From Chionoecetes opilio (Eukaryota > Arthropoda > Malacostraca > Decapoda > Majidae), in the NCBI GenBank assembly GCA_016584305.1, contig JACEEZ010021699.1, forward strand, positions 30,001 to 94,000: a stretch of 64,000 nt of DNA. The letters are read 5' to 3'. Numbering within the stretch: position 1 is the stretch's first letter; each line of letters begins with the position of its first letter. Positions 11,151 to 24,100 of this stretch are shown piece after piece. The translations under genes were made by a program, and so were the position numbers. Under the pieces are notes generated by a model. The model saw nothing but the letters and a program-made list of their open reading frames with translations. It was not told the DNA's origin and did not search any database.

Positions 11151-14150
11151 GTGATTCGTAAGAAGAGAGAGAGGAGGGGGTTTGTTAAAGATAAAAGTAA
11201 AATGGACAAAAAGAAGAGGAGCTGCTTGAAGTTTTACTATACAAACTGTAGGAGTATTTTAAACAAGATAGATTTCCTGAGAGGAATAAATAGTGTAGAG
11301 GATTTTGATATAATAACATTAACAGAAACATGGTTGGATATGTCAGGAAAGGTATTTGATCCGGAGGTTGAGATAGCTGGGCATAAGTTATTTCACAAGG
11401 ACAGGTTAGGCAGGCGAGGTGGAGGAGTTGCGCTTTATGCAAGAGATACATTGCGAATGTTGTGTTAATAATGTTATAAAAACAGCTAACAGCATAGAGT
11501 CTATATGGGTAGAGGTTACGGAGGGCACTGAAAAAATGGTTTTGGGTGTAGTGTGTAGGCCTCCAAACTTATGTAAAGAGGATTCAGCTCCTATATGGCA
11601 AGAAATAAACAAGGCTTGCAGATATAATCGACTATGCGTGGTAGGAGATTTTTATCTTGGGAATATAGACTGGGATTTAATTATAGGAGACAACGACGCA
11701 GGTGAATTGTGAAATATAATTCATGAAAACAGCCAAGCAATCAAAAGCCTACTAGAGGAGATAATATTCTAGATTTATTACTGACAAACAGGGAAGATTT
11801 AGTTACAGAGGTAGAAGTTGGAAAAAAGTTAGCTAACAGCGACCATTATGAAATCAGGTTTTGCTTAAAATGGGAAGTAGGAAATATAAGTGTTAATAAG
11901 CAGAGAGTACCTGACTTCAGAAAGACCAATTATGCAGGATTAAGAAGACACCTGGAGGAGATTAACTAGGGGTGTAGGATAGAGGGGAAGGAGTCTTCCA
12001 AGGTCAGCGCAGCGACAGCTGGTAGTGAGGTCAGAGCGGATGAGGATTATACATTATATGTAAGGAATTTAATTGCAGGACAGAAAAAGAGTATTCCTTA
12101 TAGGGCGATAAGATCAAGGAAGAGTGACCCGAAATGGATGACCACGAGCTTAAAACACAACATTGGAGTAAAAAGAAACATGTATTTAAGGTTCAAGGCT
12201 GGACAGGTGAGCAAAGAACAGTATAACGTGATGGCGAGGACAGTGAAGAGATTAACAAGAGTAGCTAAGAACAATTATGAGATTAAAGTCGCTGGACAGG
12301 CAAAAAGGGACCCTAAGGGGTTCTATCAGGTATATAAAACCAAGACAAGGGAATTTGGGGGCCATTAATATTAGAGCAGGGTGAGGTCTTAAATTCGGAT
12401 GAGGATATGTTTAAAATTTAAATTATTATTTCTTCAGTGTTTTTACTCAGGATGATATACAGACAATACCTGAAAGTGAACAGATTTTTAAGGGAAGCGA
12501 TGAGGAAAAACTCAAAGATATTGTGATAACTAGGGAAATGGTGGAAGAGGGTATATATAAAATGAAGAATTTTATGTCGCCAGAACCAGATGAAGTGTAT
12601 CCCAGAGTATTAAAAGAATGCAAAGAGGTTGTTAGTGAATCGTTAGTGCACATTTTTAGGAAATCGGTTGAGATAGGCGATGTGCCGTTATTGTGGAGGA
12701 AAGAGATAAGATTTTCATCCTATCTAGACACTTTGCAAGTACAAACTACAAGGTTATTGACTATACACAGCGCCGCCACGTCAGCACGAACTAGGCGGAC
12801 TCGAACCGCTGACCGAATGCACAGGGACGCTGCACATTGCGAACTCACGTCTCTACCAACCTTGCCACACTGACGGGCTATTGTGGAGGAAAGGCAATGT
12901 AGTCCCCATAATATGGTTTATATATTATTAGATATTATTTAAGAAGGGAGACAGAGGACTAAAATCAAATTATAGAGCCGTTAGTCTAACGGCAGTGGTA
13001 GGTAAATTATTGGAATCTATTATTGCAGAAAACATTAGAGAGCATTTAGAAAAACATACTTTGATCAATGATTCACAACATGGATTCACCAAGGGTAGAT
13101 CATGTCTCACCAATTTATTGAGTTTTTATAGGAAAGTTTTTGAGACGGCAGATAATGATAAGGATTATGATATAATATACCTGGACTTTAGTAAGGCATT
13201 CGACAAAGCACCACACGAACGACTCTTAAATATGGTTAAGGCTCATTGAATAGATAGGAAGGATCTTCGTTGGATCAGAGCTTGGCTAAGTGATAGGCAA
13301 CAGAGGGTTACAATTAATGGTTCTAAATCTGAATGGGGGCAGGTGACAAGTGGAGTTCCACAAGGGTCTGTTTTGGGTCCATTACTATTTTTTATTTACA
13401 TCAACGACTTGGATAGTGGGATTAGCAGTGGTATCAGCAAGTTTGCTGATGATACTAAGGTAGGTAGGATTATTGGATCACAGTCTGATGTAATCATATT
13501 GCAGGGATACTTAAATGAACTTAATGAGTGGGTAGTCAGATGGCAGATGGAATTTAATATTGATAAGTGCAGCGTTATGAATGTTGGTAGAAAAAACCCT
13601 GGTAATAGATACACCATACCCAATGTATCGCTGAAAAGATCAGAAGGTGAAACATATCTTGGAGTGAGGGTGAGCCCAGACCTCCGACCTAGGAAACAAT
13701 GTATTGAGTCTAGAAATAGAGTTAATAGAGTGTTGGGATTCATTACCAGAAGTGTTAAAAGTAGAAGTGCGGAAGTTATTCTAAAGCTTTATATGGCCCT
13801 AGTCAGACCTCATCTAGACTCTGCGGTTCAGTTTTGGTCTCCATATTACAGGATGGATATAGCCTTGTTAGAATCAGTGCAGAGAAGAATGACCAAAATT
13901 ATTCAAGGGATGCGTAACTTTAGTTATGAGAAGAGATTGAAGCTATTAAAGTAACACTCACTCGAATTGAGTAAGAGTAAGGGGCGATCTGATATAAGTT
14001 TTTAAGTGGATAAATGGATTTAATAAAGGAGAGGTAGGAAAAGTTCTTACGGCTATTAACCAGGGTAGAACAAGAAGTAACGTATTCAAGTTGGAAAAGA
14101 GTAGATTAAAAAAAGGAAATAGGGAAAAAATGGTTCACAAATAGGGTGGT
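11151..14150 (+). pseudogene. CR1-like LINE ORF2: AP endonuclease + reverse transcriptase
   Basis: The reading is spread over several frames. The endonuclease part shows YYTNCRSILNK, the catalytic-Glu motif TLTETWL, VVGDF and NSDH (about 11,240-11,850). A linker follows (11,940-12,370). The RT starts near 12,520 and, after a nested SINE, continues with LLESIIAENI, QHGFTKGRS, DFSKAFDKAPH, SGVPQGSVLGPLLF and the catalytic KFADDTK at about 13,439-13,459. The thumb (KLYMALVRPHLDSAVQFW) follows. Frameshifts or stops occur near 11,460, 11,710, 11,970, 12,370 and 13,250. There is no RNase H. The enzyme would nick target DNA and copy the element's RNA; this copy is dead. Confidence 0.8.
12704..12878 (-). 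mobile_element. tRNA-derived SINE, family B, copy 1, with 15-bp TSD
   Basis: On the minus strand the head carries an A box (complement of 12,850-12,867, TGGCAAGGTTGGTAGAGA) and a B box (complement of 12,797-12,807, GGTTCGAGTCC). It ends in a tail of ATCTT-type units. It is flanked by perfect 15-bp direct repeats TATTGTGGAGGAAAG (12,689-12,703 and 12,879-12,893), which prove retrotransposition into the LINE RT frame. Three more copies lie at 35,313, 44,383 and, garbled, 53,621. Confidence 0.92.
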
Positions 14151-14342
14151 GAATGATTGGAATGGACTCAGTAGACAGGTAGTTAGTGCGGAGTCATTAG
14201 GGAGCTTTAAAGGGGGGCTGGATAGGTTCATGGATGGGGATGAAAGGTGGATGTAGGTAGTGTTAGGTAACAGAAACTACCATGTGTAGGCCTCACGGCC
14301 TCTTGTAGCTTCCTTATTTTATTATGTTCTTATGTTATGTTC

Positions 14343-14727
14343 ATATGACCAAAATGATACAAGGGATGCGTACATTTTGTTATGAGAAGAGATTGAAGTT
14401 ATTAAATATACATTCACTCGAGAGACGCAGAGTAAGAGGCGATCATATATATGTTTTTAAGTGGATAAAGGGATTCAATAAAGGAGAGGTAGAAACAGTT
14501 CTTACGGCTATTAACCAGGGTAGAGCAAGAAGCAACGGATTCAAGCTAGAAAAGCGTATATTTAAAAAAATAATTAGGGAAAAACTGGTTCACAAATAGG
14601 GTGGTAAATTATTGGAATGGACTCAGTAGACAGGTAGTTAGTGCGGAGTCATTAGAGAGCTTTAAAGGGAGGCTAGATAAATTAATGGGTGGGGATAGAA
14701 GGTGGATGTAGGTAGTGTTAAAGTAAT
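14343..14727 (+). mobile_element. CR1-like LINE 3' fragment (copy 3)
   Basis: Closely matches about 13,888-14,270 of copy 2, beginning directly after its ATGTTCTT-type tail. It includes a 91-codon frame (14,324-14,599) of the RT C-terminus (YEKRLKLLNIHSLERRRVRG). It is 5' truncated and loses its own 3' end at about 14,727. Confidence 0.8.
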
Positions 14728-14913
14728 CGTCCAGACCAACTCATCATTCCTGATTTAATGCAGTCAATATATAGCCATTATCGAGTGTATCAACAATATG
14801 GTGTAACTTTTTGCATACAGTCACCCGTTTTTAAATGATCCGCATTCAAAATCTGTAAATTCCCCGAGCTCTCAAAACGCAACTGATGACCAGCAGACGA
14901 CGGACCACGGCTC

Positions 14914-15378
14914 GGTGAAGTCACGGCAGGCAGCCTCCAAGCCCTGTCCTCATACAAGTAGACGTAAACTCTTTAAAACGTAATCTTGCATCCTATATGG
15001 GTACAGCAAGAAAGTTGTGCCTTTCCAGAGAGCTTAGCACCCATTTCCGACCTATTCGGCCACGATATATGTGTGCAGCGCCGGGGAGTGGCGGGCGAGA
15101 GGCGGGCGGTGTGAAGCAGATTGTCTCTCTGCGCGCCTCTCGCCTGCCTCTCCCCGGCGCTGTACATTTATATCGTGGCTGAATAGGTCTGAAATGGGTG
15201 CTAATCTCTCTGGAAAGGCACAGCTTTCTTGCTGTACCCATATAGGATGCAAGTGTATGCCATATCGCAAACAAAATATATCAGAAACAACCAAAATTCT
15301 TCAAGTACTATATTTTGTTCGGAATTTACATGTATTTATGAGCACCGGGCTGGGAGGCTGCCTGCTGTGACGTCACCA
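14914..15378. mobile_element. Foldback / palindromic MITE
   Basis: The two halves are inverted copies around about 15,145. Paired segments include TCACGGCAGGCAGCCTCC against GGAGGCTGCCTGCTGTGA, CTTGCATCCTATATGGGTAC against its complement, and GCGCCGGGGAG against CTCCCCGGCGC. There is no coding capacity. The exact tips and any target duplication are unclear because divergence rises outward. Confidence 0.75.
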
Positions 15379-15427
15379 GCAAGTTTCGCGCCACGGCTGG
15401 AATGGGGCTGTTGTTTTGTTTGTTTGG

Positions 15428-15507
15428 GGCTGAGAGAGAGAGGGATGAGAGAGAGAGAGAGGAGAGAGAGAGGCAAGAGAGAGGAGAATGAGGAGAGCAG
15501 AGAGGAT

Positions 15508-15570
<63 letters not shown>

Positions 15571-15651
15571 AGAGGAGAGAGAGAGAGAGGGAGAGGAGAG
15601 AGGAGAGGAGAGAGAGAGGAGGGAGAGAGAGAGAGAGAGGAGAGAGAGAGA

Positions 15652-15689
<38 letters not shown>

Positions 15690-15707
15690 AGAGAGGGAGC
15701 GAGAGAG

Positions 15708-15755
<48 letters not shown>

Positions 15756-15771
15756 GAGAGAGAGAGAGAAC
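15428..15771. repeat. (GA)n microsatellite
   Basis: About 340 bp of GA repeats with frequent GGA interruptions. Arg/Glu- and Leu/Ser-rich frames across it are artefacts of the repeat. Confidence 0.95.
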
Positions 15772-16132
15772 CACAGGTATAATCTTTTGTTTTTAGTTTA
15801 GCATAAAGTGTGTCAGATTAGTTATGATGATGACTGTGATAAGGATGAAAATAATGTGTTCAATATCCTCATACTTTTCACATAGGATAATATTTTCAAA
15901 TGTTTTTCCGTTGTTTTCTTTTAATATCGAGTATGTTAACGTGTCTTTCTTTCTTTCCCCTTTACTAGTACTCTTCCCCTGTGTGTCCGTGTGTCTGTGT
16001 ATTGTGTGCATTTTTTTTGGTGTTTTTTCCTTTATTGCTTTTGTTTTGTTTGTATATATTGCTTTCTCCGAGAATGAGAACAACACCTACATACTAAGAT
16101 AACGTCTCTGTTTGTTGTGTCTTTTTGTGTTT
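15772..16132. other. Unassigned spacer
   Basis: T-rich sequence between GA and CT tracts. No gene or repeat is supported. Confidence 0.45.
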
Positions 16133-16302
<170 letters not shown>

Positions 16303-17462
16303 TATGAAATTTCCTTCAGCCAGCTAAGCATGGAAAAAAGTTCCTTAACAACCCAATCTTTAAAAAATATGTTTAGAGTCTCCGTAGAATGTATTTGATC
16401 CACTTACACAGTCGCTTGTTATCCCTTATACAAACACGGAGCCCCTACTAGGACCTACCACTCCTTCCTCTGAATCTATTTTTTCTCTCTGTAAACGGAG
16501 GTTATTATAAGTCGTCCAATTTTGTACACCTACTTTATATTTTTTGGGGGGAAGCGCGCCTTTGTACTGCTAGAAGTGATATATTCGTCGCTTTATCTCT
16601 CTCTCTCTATGGTAAGCATGTTTGTCCTCATCCCTCCTCAAGTGTTGCTAATCACCCATTCTAGACCGTCGCTCTGTTTCCCTTTAAAAGGCGATTCATC
16701 AAGTCTTTAAACTTAGTTTGTTTTTCCCTGCATGGAGACCTCGTTATGGATCCTAAATTCTGCTCATTATCCCTAAACGTTCCTCCCTTCCTTCCTATTT
16801 CATTTTTTCTTCCTTCTCCTCCTCCCCCTCCTCCTCCTTGATTGACTATTTGCGTTCATGTTCTTATACGTTAGATTTTTCTCACCCATTTTCCTCTTTT
16901 TTCACTCGCTTCGTGATTTGTTGACATCCTTTTACTGTACTCATATATAATGTTTGTCTTTTACTGTACTCATATATAATGTTTGTCTTATTTGTGATGT
17001 CCTTACTTATTCACATTGCTTGTGTCTTATGAATCCCTCTCTTCTCTCATCAGTCATCCTTGCCTTCTACACTCCTACTTTCACGTCATCCCGCATTAAT
17101 CCTTTGACTCCCTTTTTTTTTTTACTCTACATTGACACCTGTTCACCCATTCCCCTCTCCCTCCTCCCACCTGTTCCGAAAGCACTCCATTATTTCCACA
17201 GAGTTATACATAGTGTATAGCTCTGTGATCGCCTCCCACCCAAGTTCCGCTTTGCCTCCTCGCCGATGGGTGGGTGGTTGAAGCTTCCAACCGGGAGGTA
17301 ATATTATGACAGGGCGTGAGGTAGGGGCGGCTGCCTCCCCCCCCCAAAGCTTGGAGGCCATCCAACTTCGCTTCATCCCACTTCTCTTCCCCCTCCCATC
17401 CATACGCGCTTGCCTACAGGCAGCCGCTCTCCAGTCCCCACGGCATACTTAGACGCCGGGCC
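16303..17462. other. Unassigned spacer with a small tandem duplication
   Basis: Mostly T/C-rich sequence with no recognisable gene. A stretch containing TTTTACTGTACTCATATATA is duplicated in tandem near 16,929-16,985. The Gypsy element begins at its right edge. Confidence 0.5.
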
Positions 17463-17466
17463 CCAT

Positions 17467-17966
17467 TGTTGGCCTTGTAGGTACATATGTAATCCCTACA
17501 TTTATATTTAAGGCATGCACCTTTTCTAATAATTTCCATGTTTAAGATTACATATATATGACGTGTCACGCCCATCACGACGCCAGTGCCACGTCTACAA
17601 CATTCCACATAGAGGGCACCACCTCACGGAGAAGACCACACTTTTGTTTACGGTGAAGAGGCACGCCCTGCCTCACCCCCGCTGGTAGCAGGACACCAGA
17701 CGCGACGGGCAGAGCAAGATATACATTCGTGTGGTTAGGACGTGTGTGTGTGACGGGAACATTTTGTTGTGGTGAATAACTAATGTGCATTGATAAGACT
17801 ATTTGAACATTTTATTATATCGTGCTGCACAAGGCCGATATGCGTTCTGTTAATAATAATAATATTGATAAAACCATCTTGAGTATTTACTTAGCCCCGA
17901 TTGGCTACTACTCTTCCACTCTTACCAAACAGTAAGTGTATGTTACTGATATCTATGGAGCTAACA
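17467..17966 (+). repeat. 5' LTR
   Basis: A 500-bp repeat starting TGTTGGCC and ending GGAGCTAACA. It is nearly identical to 26,355-26,850, differing by scattered substitutions and a few small indels, one in the AATAATAAT run and one near the GATTGGCTACTACTC stretch. The left flank ends in CCAT. Confidence 0.93.
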
Positions 17967-17970
17967 TATT

Positions 17971-17988
17971 TGGTGGACTCGGTGAAAT
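17971..17988 (+). promoter_or_regulatory. Putative primer-binding site
   Basis: Four bases after the 5' LTR lies TGGTGGACTCGGTGAAAT. The leading TGG is the complement of a tRNA 3' CCA, and the position is right for minus-strand priming. I could not assign the tRNA. Confidence 0.55.
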
Positions 17989-18226
17989 ACGAACAGTTAC
18001 AGTGATTAAAGGTATTAAACCATGATGGTTCATTACACAAAAACAACAAAACAAAAATGTTGATACAAGACGATAAATTGTGGTACGAGAACTTTGAGCG
18101 AAGTTAAGTGACAAACGGAGGAGTCAACTGGTAGTGAAAGTGAATTTTGGGAAAAAAGGTCGGGTGTGTTTACGTTACCAACCGCGACCTTTGCCTTTCC
18201 TGCCCATCTTTTCCACCCACCCTCGT

Positions 18227-18425
<199 letters not shown>

Positions 18426-19076
18426 ACCATCACTGTTAAATGAACTGATCATACAAAATATATATATATGAAGAAAAAAACAAAACAAAAAACAAGAAGC
18501 TTCCTGTTTGCTGATGATTAAGGTGCATTAAACCCCTTCGAACATTACATCATGATCCAGATTGTTGAATAAATAAGACTCAGCAACAGCTCTGAGGTGA
18601 ATCCCTGTGAAGGAAGGACGTGGGCGCGGTCGCTTACGTGACGCAGCCGCCCATCGTCTCAGACGCCCTGCCGCCCATCGCCCCGTCGCCCTCCTCCACT
18701 TGAAGACTAACGGTTGGGACACGCGCCACACCCCAACCTGGCTGAACGACCTCCTAGACACAACACCAGCCTCCCACCCTTGATGCTGGGTTTCATTTCG
18801 AGGAAGAATCTTCTGCTTCAACGCTAATATATTTAGGTGAGATTAAACATGCATATGAGCTGACACATCATGGAAATGTAATTATTACATCACTTGTTGC
18901 ACATTAATTTGCTTGTGATTTATTCATTTCACATTTTATTGCTTAACTCTCCATGTGAAGAAAAAAAAAGACATATTTCATGAGACAGTTCTAATTGATT
19001 TAATATAATCTCATCAATACAAATATTGCTATTACTTCATTTTTAGTAATATTTAGTATATTAAAATATCAATATA

Positions 19077-19210
<134 letters not shown>

Positions 19211-19394
19211 TTTCTCTCTGTAAAATGTACTTTTCTTATTTGTGATAACCTATACATTCAACGATAAGGATTGGATGCACCTGGGAAATAGTACTCACAT
19301 TATATAATTGCAGTAATCATAATAATTATTATATTTGCATTAATTATTATTTTAATTTTATTACGCAATTTACTACTGATTCTACCTGTAGCTT

Positions 19395-21127
19395 ATGAAT
19401 CAAAAACCTACTAATGATCTTTTAAGTGAGGAATTTACTAAACTCTATGGTGAAAATCAATCCACATTAACTGACGATAGCACTGAGGCACAGGAAAGAG
19501 TTGAATCTGAATTTAAGGAAAGCAGTGATAGCCCTCGTGTTTTGCGTAGCGGTTCGCAACACTTCAGACTTTCATCTGCATCTTTTAACCCTTTCTTACC
19601 TCAACCCCCATTAACAAGCATGTCTCCTCCGACCGGAGCAGGTAGCCCTGGAGCAGGTAGTAGTAGTTATGTTCCTGCAAATCCTCAACCACAGGCAGCT
19701 GGAGCGATTAAGTTATTACCTACCAGTGCGTCTGTCAGGCCCTTTTCGGGAGTTGATGTAGATTACACAGCCCGAGAGTATATTGCCATGTACGAGGACG
19801 TAATGGCTAATTCATTTATTACTAATGCGAGTGACAAAATTTCATTTGTTCGCTCACGTTTACAGCCAGGCTCACACACATGCTGCACACCTCATGCAAG
19901 CCAGTGCTTTTACGGAACCCCATGCGAACAAAGATTACCAAACCTTTAGTTCTAATTTTCTAGAATCCTTTGGGAGTAACGCAAATCATAGTTTAGTGCA
20001 GTATTTCCCAACCTGGGGGAAATTTCCCCCTGGGGGGAAATTTCAGGATTCTAAGGGGGAAATTTATCCTCAGGACATCTAAATTACTAGCATTTAGTCG
20101 ACAGACAAAAAAAGTCTTAGGATACGGCTATTGACTTTTCTTCAAGTATATATAGATATACTGTAGAGGAATAGTGTCTATATACTTGTGTTATCAAGCA
20201 AGTACATTTTGTGTTTTGGCTACTTTTTTTCACATGAAGGGGGAAATCCAGATGGTTGAACTGGTTGAAGGGGGAAACGACAGAAAAAAGGTTGGGAACC
20301 ACTGGTTTGAAAGGAGTGAATTTAGCTGTTGCGACTTTGCTAAGCGGTGCTGCTACCACTGATTTGTTTGATGCACAGGTGGAAGCAAACCGGATTTCGG
20401 TAGATTTCATCCAGTATTTGCAGGAGAATGGCTGGACACAGGGAGATAACATTTCACTTAGTAACAATCGCAAATTCTTTGAATTATTTGCACCCATAAT
20501 GTTGCTAAGAGGTACCTTCCGGAAAAACTCTGTGTCTTAATTATAGTCCCCAAGAAGTACTGCATGATTTTGTATTGAAATTAAAAACCAAGATAGAAGA
20601 GAAAGATGGTAACATACGAGCAAACTGTGTCATCTGTAGCCACTACTCAGCCTGATGTAGCCGGTAGGGATATAGATGTATCTTATACAACAGTTGCGGC
20701 CATTCCTAGTTCTCAACAAAGACCTATCTTTACATGCCATTATTGTCAACAAGAAGGACACACTACAAATCGGTGTTTTAGTAAAGCTAAGGAACGTCAA
20801 CGCCAAAGAAAACTTGAAGCCGCCCCAAGGCAATTACCTGCTTTAAGAAACTCAGACGGAAACCGAACCTCTACAGGTACACATGATCGCGCACGATCGA
20901 CGACTGCTAACCGTAATCCCGCAAAACAGGGAAATACTGGTTCTGGAAACACCGCTGTTTCCCGCGGTGCGGCACAAAATACTTCCTACTGTGTTATCCA
21001 TGAGTGTTACGGACACTCTACGGATAATTGCTATGCGGTTTCAAATTTAAAGACTCGAATGCGTCAGTACCGTAATAACACTCAGTCGAGGGAAGCCGCA
21101 CGCCCAGCACAAATCAGACCAGGCTAG
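19395..21127 (+). pseudogene. Gypsy gag, interrupted
   Basis: The first frame (19,395-19,949) has a Ser/Pro-rich N-terminal region and a segment before the break that looks capsid-like (SVRPFSGVDVDYTAREYI). A frameshift near 19,860 and a 306-bp MITE (19,999-20,304) interrupt it. The frame resumes about 20,305-20,540 (GVNLAVATLLSG), shifts again, and ends in the nucleocapsid frame 20,606-21,127. That frame carries a canonical CCHC knuckle (CHYCQQEGHTTNRC, 20,734-20,775) and a basic tail, then a second Cys/His cluster (CVIHECYGHSTDNC). Gag would form the particle and bind the RNA. It is non-functional here. Confidence 0.8.
19999..20304. mobile_element. hAT-like MITE inside gag
   Basis: The ends are CAGTATTTCCCAACC at the left and GGTTGGGAACCACTG at the right, classic hAT-type inverted termini. 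Internal GGGGGAAAT motifs recur. The left flank GTTTAGTG (19,991-19,998) corresponds to GTTTG followed by AAAGG on the right. This is an 8-bp hAT-sized duplication whose right copy has lost three bases. It inserted after the Gypsy element did. Confidence 0.8.
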
Positions 21128-21129
21128 TA

Positions 21130-24100
21130 AATACAACTGGTATAATTGATAATACTGCATCGCGGTTGAATGACAGAAAAATTCTCTCATCTTTAATTGC
21201 CGCTTGCAGTCAAGCCAATATTTTGGCTCTACCAACCAGATTAGGATCCGTGAGAGCATCATTCGCGGTGGACACAGACGCAGCTGGTAACGTACTATCC
21301 GAGAAGGCTTACCTTGCACTAAAACGCGCGTCACGTGTCAGCCGCTGGCCTCTTAAACCAAACGATATCAATCTAATGGGAGTTACTAGCGATCCTCTTA
21401 ATATATTAGGAGTTGTTCGTCTAACGTTAGGTTGGGAAAAGGTACGCCTACTAATCGTTTGAACTTTTACGTGGCCTCTAATTTTACGTTGCCCTCGGAC
21501 GGATTATTGGGTTTAGCTTCTTTGAGAGCAAACCGGATGATAATACATCCAGCTACCAATACCATAAGGTTCTTGGGGAAGAATTTCAAAGCGATGGATC
21601 AACCCATTTGCTTAACTTCCCAAAATAAGGTAGTTCCTTGTAATGCACCAACCGTACCTAGTGTTCAGGTCTCTACTGATGAATTAATAAATGGAAAACC
21701 GCTTGATTGTGAAACGAATTCGTGCGTAGACTCTGCTAATACCCTGCCTACAAATTCGTATCATCAAACAACGGTAACTGGCCCTAGGGAAATGTGGAAA
21801 ATCGTAAAGGCCACGGTAATTGGTAATCATGTAATTCCCCACCGTACGGCAATGCACATTCCCGTATCAGTCCCAAATACCACCGTGGGTTGTGACATAT
21901 GTATAGAAGGCCCCAGCCAAGTGAACAGACTAACAGTGGAAGCAACCCTAAGTGAAATTCGTGAAGGAAATTAAGCCGTCGCTCTTGTTGTCAATGCGAC
22001 TGGCGGTCCTGTCAAACTTCGACAAGGTGTATATTTAAGCCGTGCGTTAGCTTTTGACAAACAGGTAGTGCCAGAACCTTTGGACTTACCTACGGGTTTT
22101 GTCAGTTCGGTAACTCCGTCGTCCAGCAACTCAAATTTGGCTCAAGCACAAACGTTTGACTCACTTGTCACTATTGTGGATTATCCCGAGCACAAGGCTT
22201 CATTGCTAGAACTGCTTAAGCGGTACCGTGATGTTATAGCCTTGCCCGGAGAGTCGTTAGGTTCAACTGATAAAACTAATCACCACATTAAACTTAAACC
22301 TGGAACACATCCTGTGTATATTCCAGCATATCATCTACCTCACAGTCAAAGACTAAGTGTTGATGAGCAAATTAAAGAAATGTTGCATCAGGGTGTTATC
22401 CAAAATTTCCATTCACCGTGGAACTCGCCTCTATTCCTCGTTCCTAAAAAAGACGGACAGTTTAGACCTGTACTTGATTTCAGGCGAGTAAATGAAGTCA
22501 CGGAGGATGATAGGTATCCTTTACATGTCCTAAAAGACTTGTTAATGTCATTTGGACCTGGTAACACTATGTTCAGTAGCCTTGATCTGGTTAGTGGCTA
22601 CTGGCAGGTGCCGATAGCTCCTGCATCTAGGGAAATTACTGCCTATAGCACTCCTAGTGGACATTACGAGTGGCTCAGAATGCCATTTGGTTTAAAGTCA
22701 GCCCCTATTACTTTGCAAAGAATGATTAATAATTTATTTGCCAATATGCTAGGCAAACGTGTCTATGCTTACCTTGATGATCTTATAATTTGCAGCAAAG
22801 GCTCGGAGTCTCATTTTGCTAATTTCGAGGTAATACTCCTGAAGTTGAATTATGCTGGACTCAAGGCTAAACTGACTAAATGCAAATTCCTTAAGTCTAA
22901 AATAACTTTTTTAGGCCATGTGGTAGATGGTGATGGACTTCATACAATGTCAGATAAAATAACTGCAGTTACAAAATTCCTACGACCTTAGAATGTAGAC
23001 AATTTCCGTTCTTTCATTGGGTTGTGTGGTTACTATAGATCATTTGTATCCAATTTTGCAGCGGTTGCATCGCCCTTAACAAACCTATTAAAAAAGGACG
23101 TGCACTTTAATTGGAACGTTGTACATGAAAAATCTTTTCAAAATCTAAAAGTCGCCCTAACTACGGCCCCTGTCTTGGCATTCCCAGACTATAAGGTTCC
23201 TTTTGTTCTTTACACAGATGCCTCTGCATTAGGGCTGGGTCCTGTATTGATGCAGACTGACGCACGCGGAAAAAATAGCGCTGTTGCGTTCGCGAGTAGA
23301 ACTTTACTTCCGGCAGAGTCTAATTACTCAGTAACTCACCTAGTATCACTCGCAGTTGTCTGGGCTCTAATCTTTTTTAGGGATTATATCCTAGGTTACG
23401 ATATAACCGTATATACTGATCACGCAGCTGTCACTAAACTTTTTAAAGGGAAAAACCTTTCAGGAAGACTCGCGCGTTGGTTTTTGACAATATAGGAATT
23501 CAATCCAACTTTTAAGTACTTGCCAGGTCGAGCCAATGTTGTGGCTGATGCGCTGTCTAGAAATGTACATATTGGACTAGTGACGGACAAGTCCCCTGTA
23601 GTTCAAAAATTTTCTCTACATGAACTAGCTGACGTGTGGAGTAAAGTGATATATGCTCTGGAATCGGGTGACCAGTCAACATTACCTAAAATGCCCATTC
23701 CTTTTTCACAATTTTTCTTATCACCAGATCAGGTACTTTGTAGATTTTGGCCAAATAAGCGGACCCAGGTGAGCCAATTTGTGATACCTGAGTCATTTGT
23801 ACCTGTGGTACTGCTACTAGTTCATGATGCTGTAACAGCCGGTCACCCGGGAAAGGAGCGTACTCTTTCTGCGGCCCGCACTAGTTATTTTTGGCCTAAA
23901 ATGCGGTTAGATATTGACGCACGTGTAGCTAAATGCGTGAAATTTGCTGTGCATAAGGGTATGGTGCCAAAACCAGCACCAATTTTGGAATATCCAATTC
24001 CTGAGCGTCCTTGGGACATTGTTGCTATTGATCTATTACAGCTTCCTTCTAGTTGTCAAGGGTCTAAATACATGTTAGTATGTGTTGATCACTTCTCAAG

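Larger units (their letters stand above)
9085..14340 (+). mobile_element. Near-complete CR1-like non-LTR retrotransposon (copy 2)
   Basis: The element has a 5' untranslated start after 9085, an ORF1 region with a repeat-rich N-terminal part and an SGNH/esterase domain, and an ORF2 with AP-type endonuclease and reverse transcriptase. The 3' end is made of ATGTTCTT-like repeats at about 14,320-14,340 rather than poly(A), which is typical of CR1/L2-group elements. It carries a MITE (9784-10,017) and a SINE (12,704-12,878), plus many stops and frameshifts. It is therefore inactive but preserves the full architecture. Confidence 0.8.
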
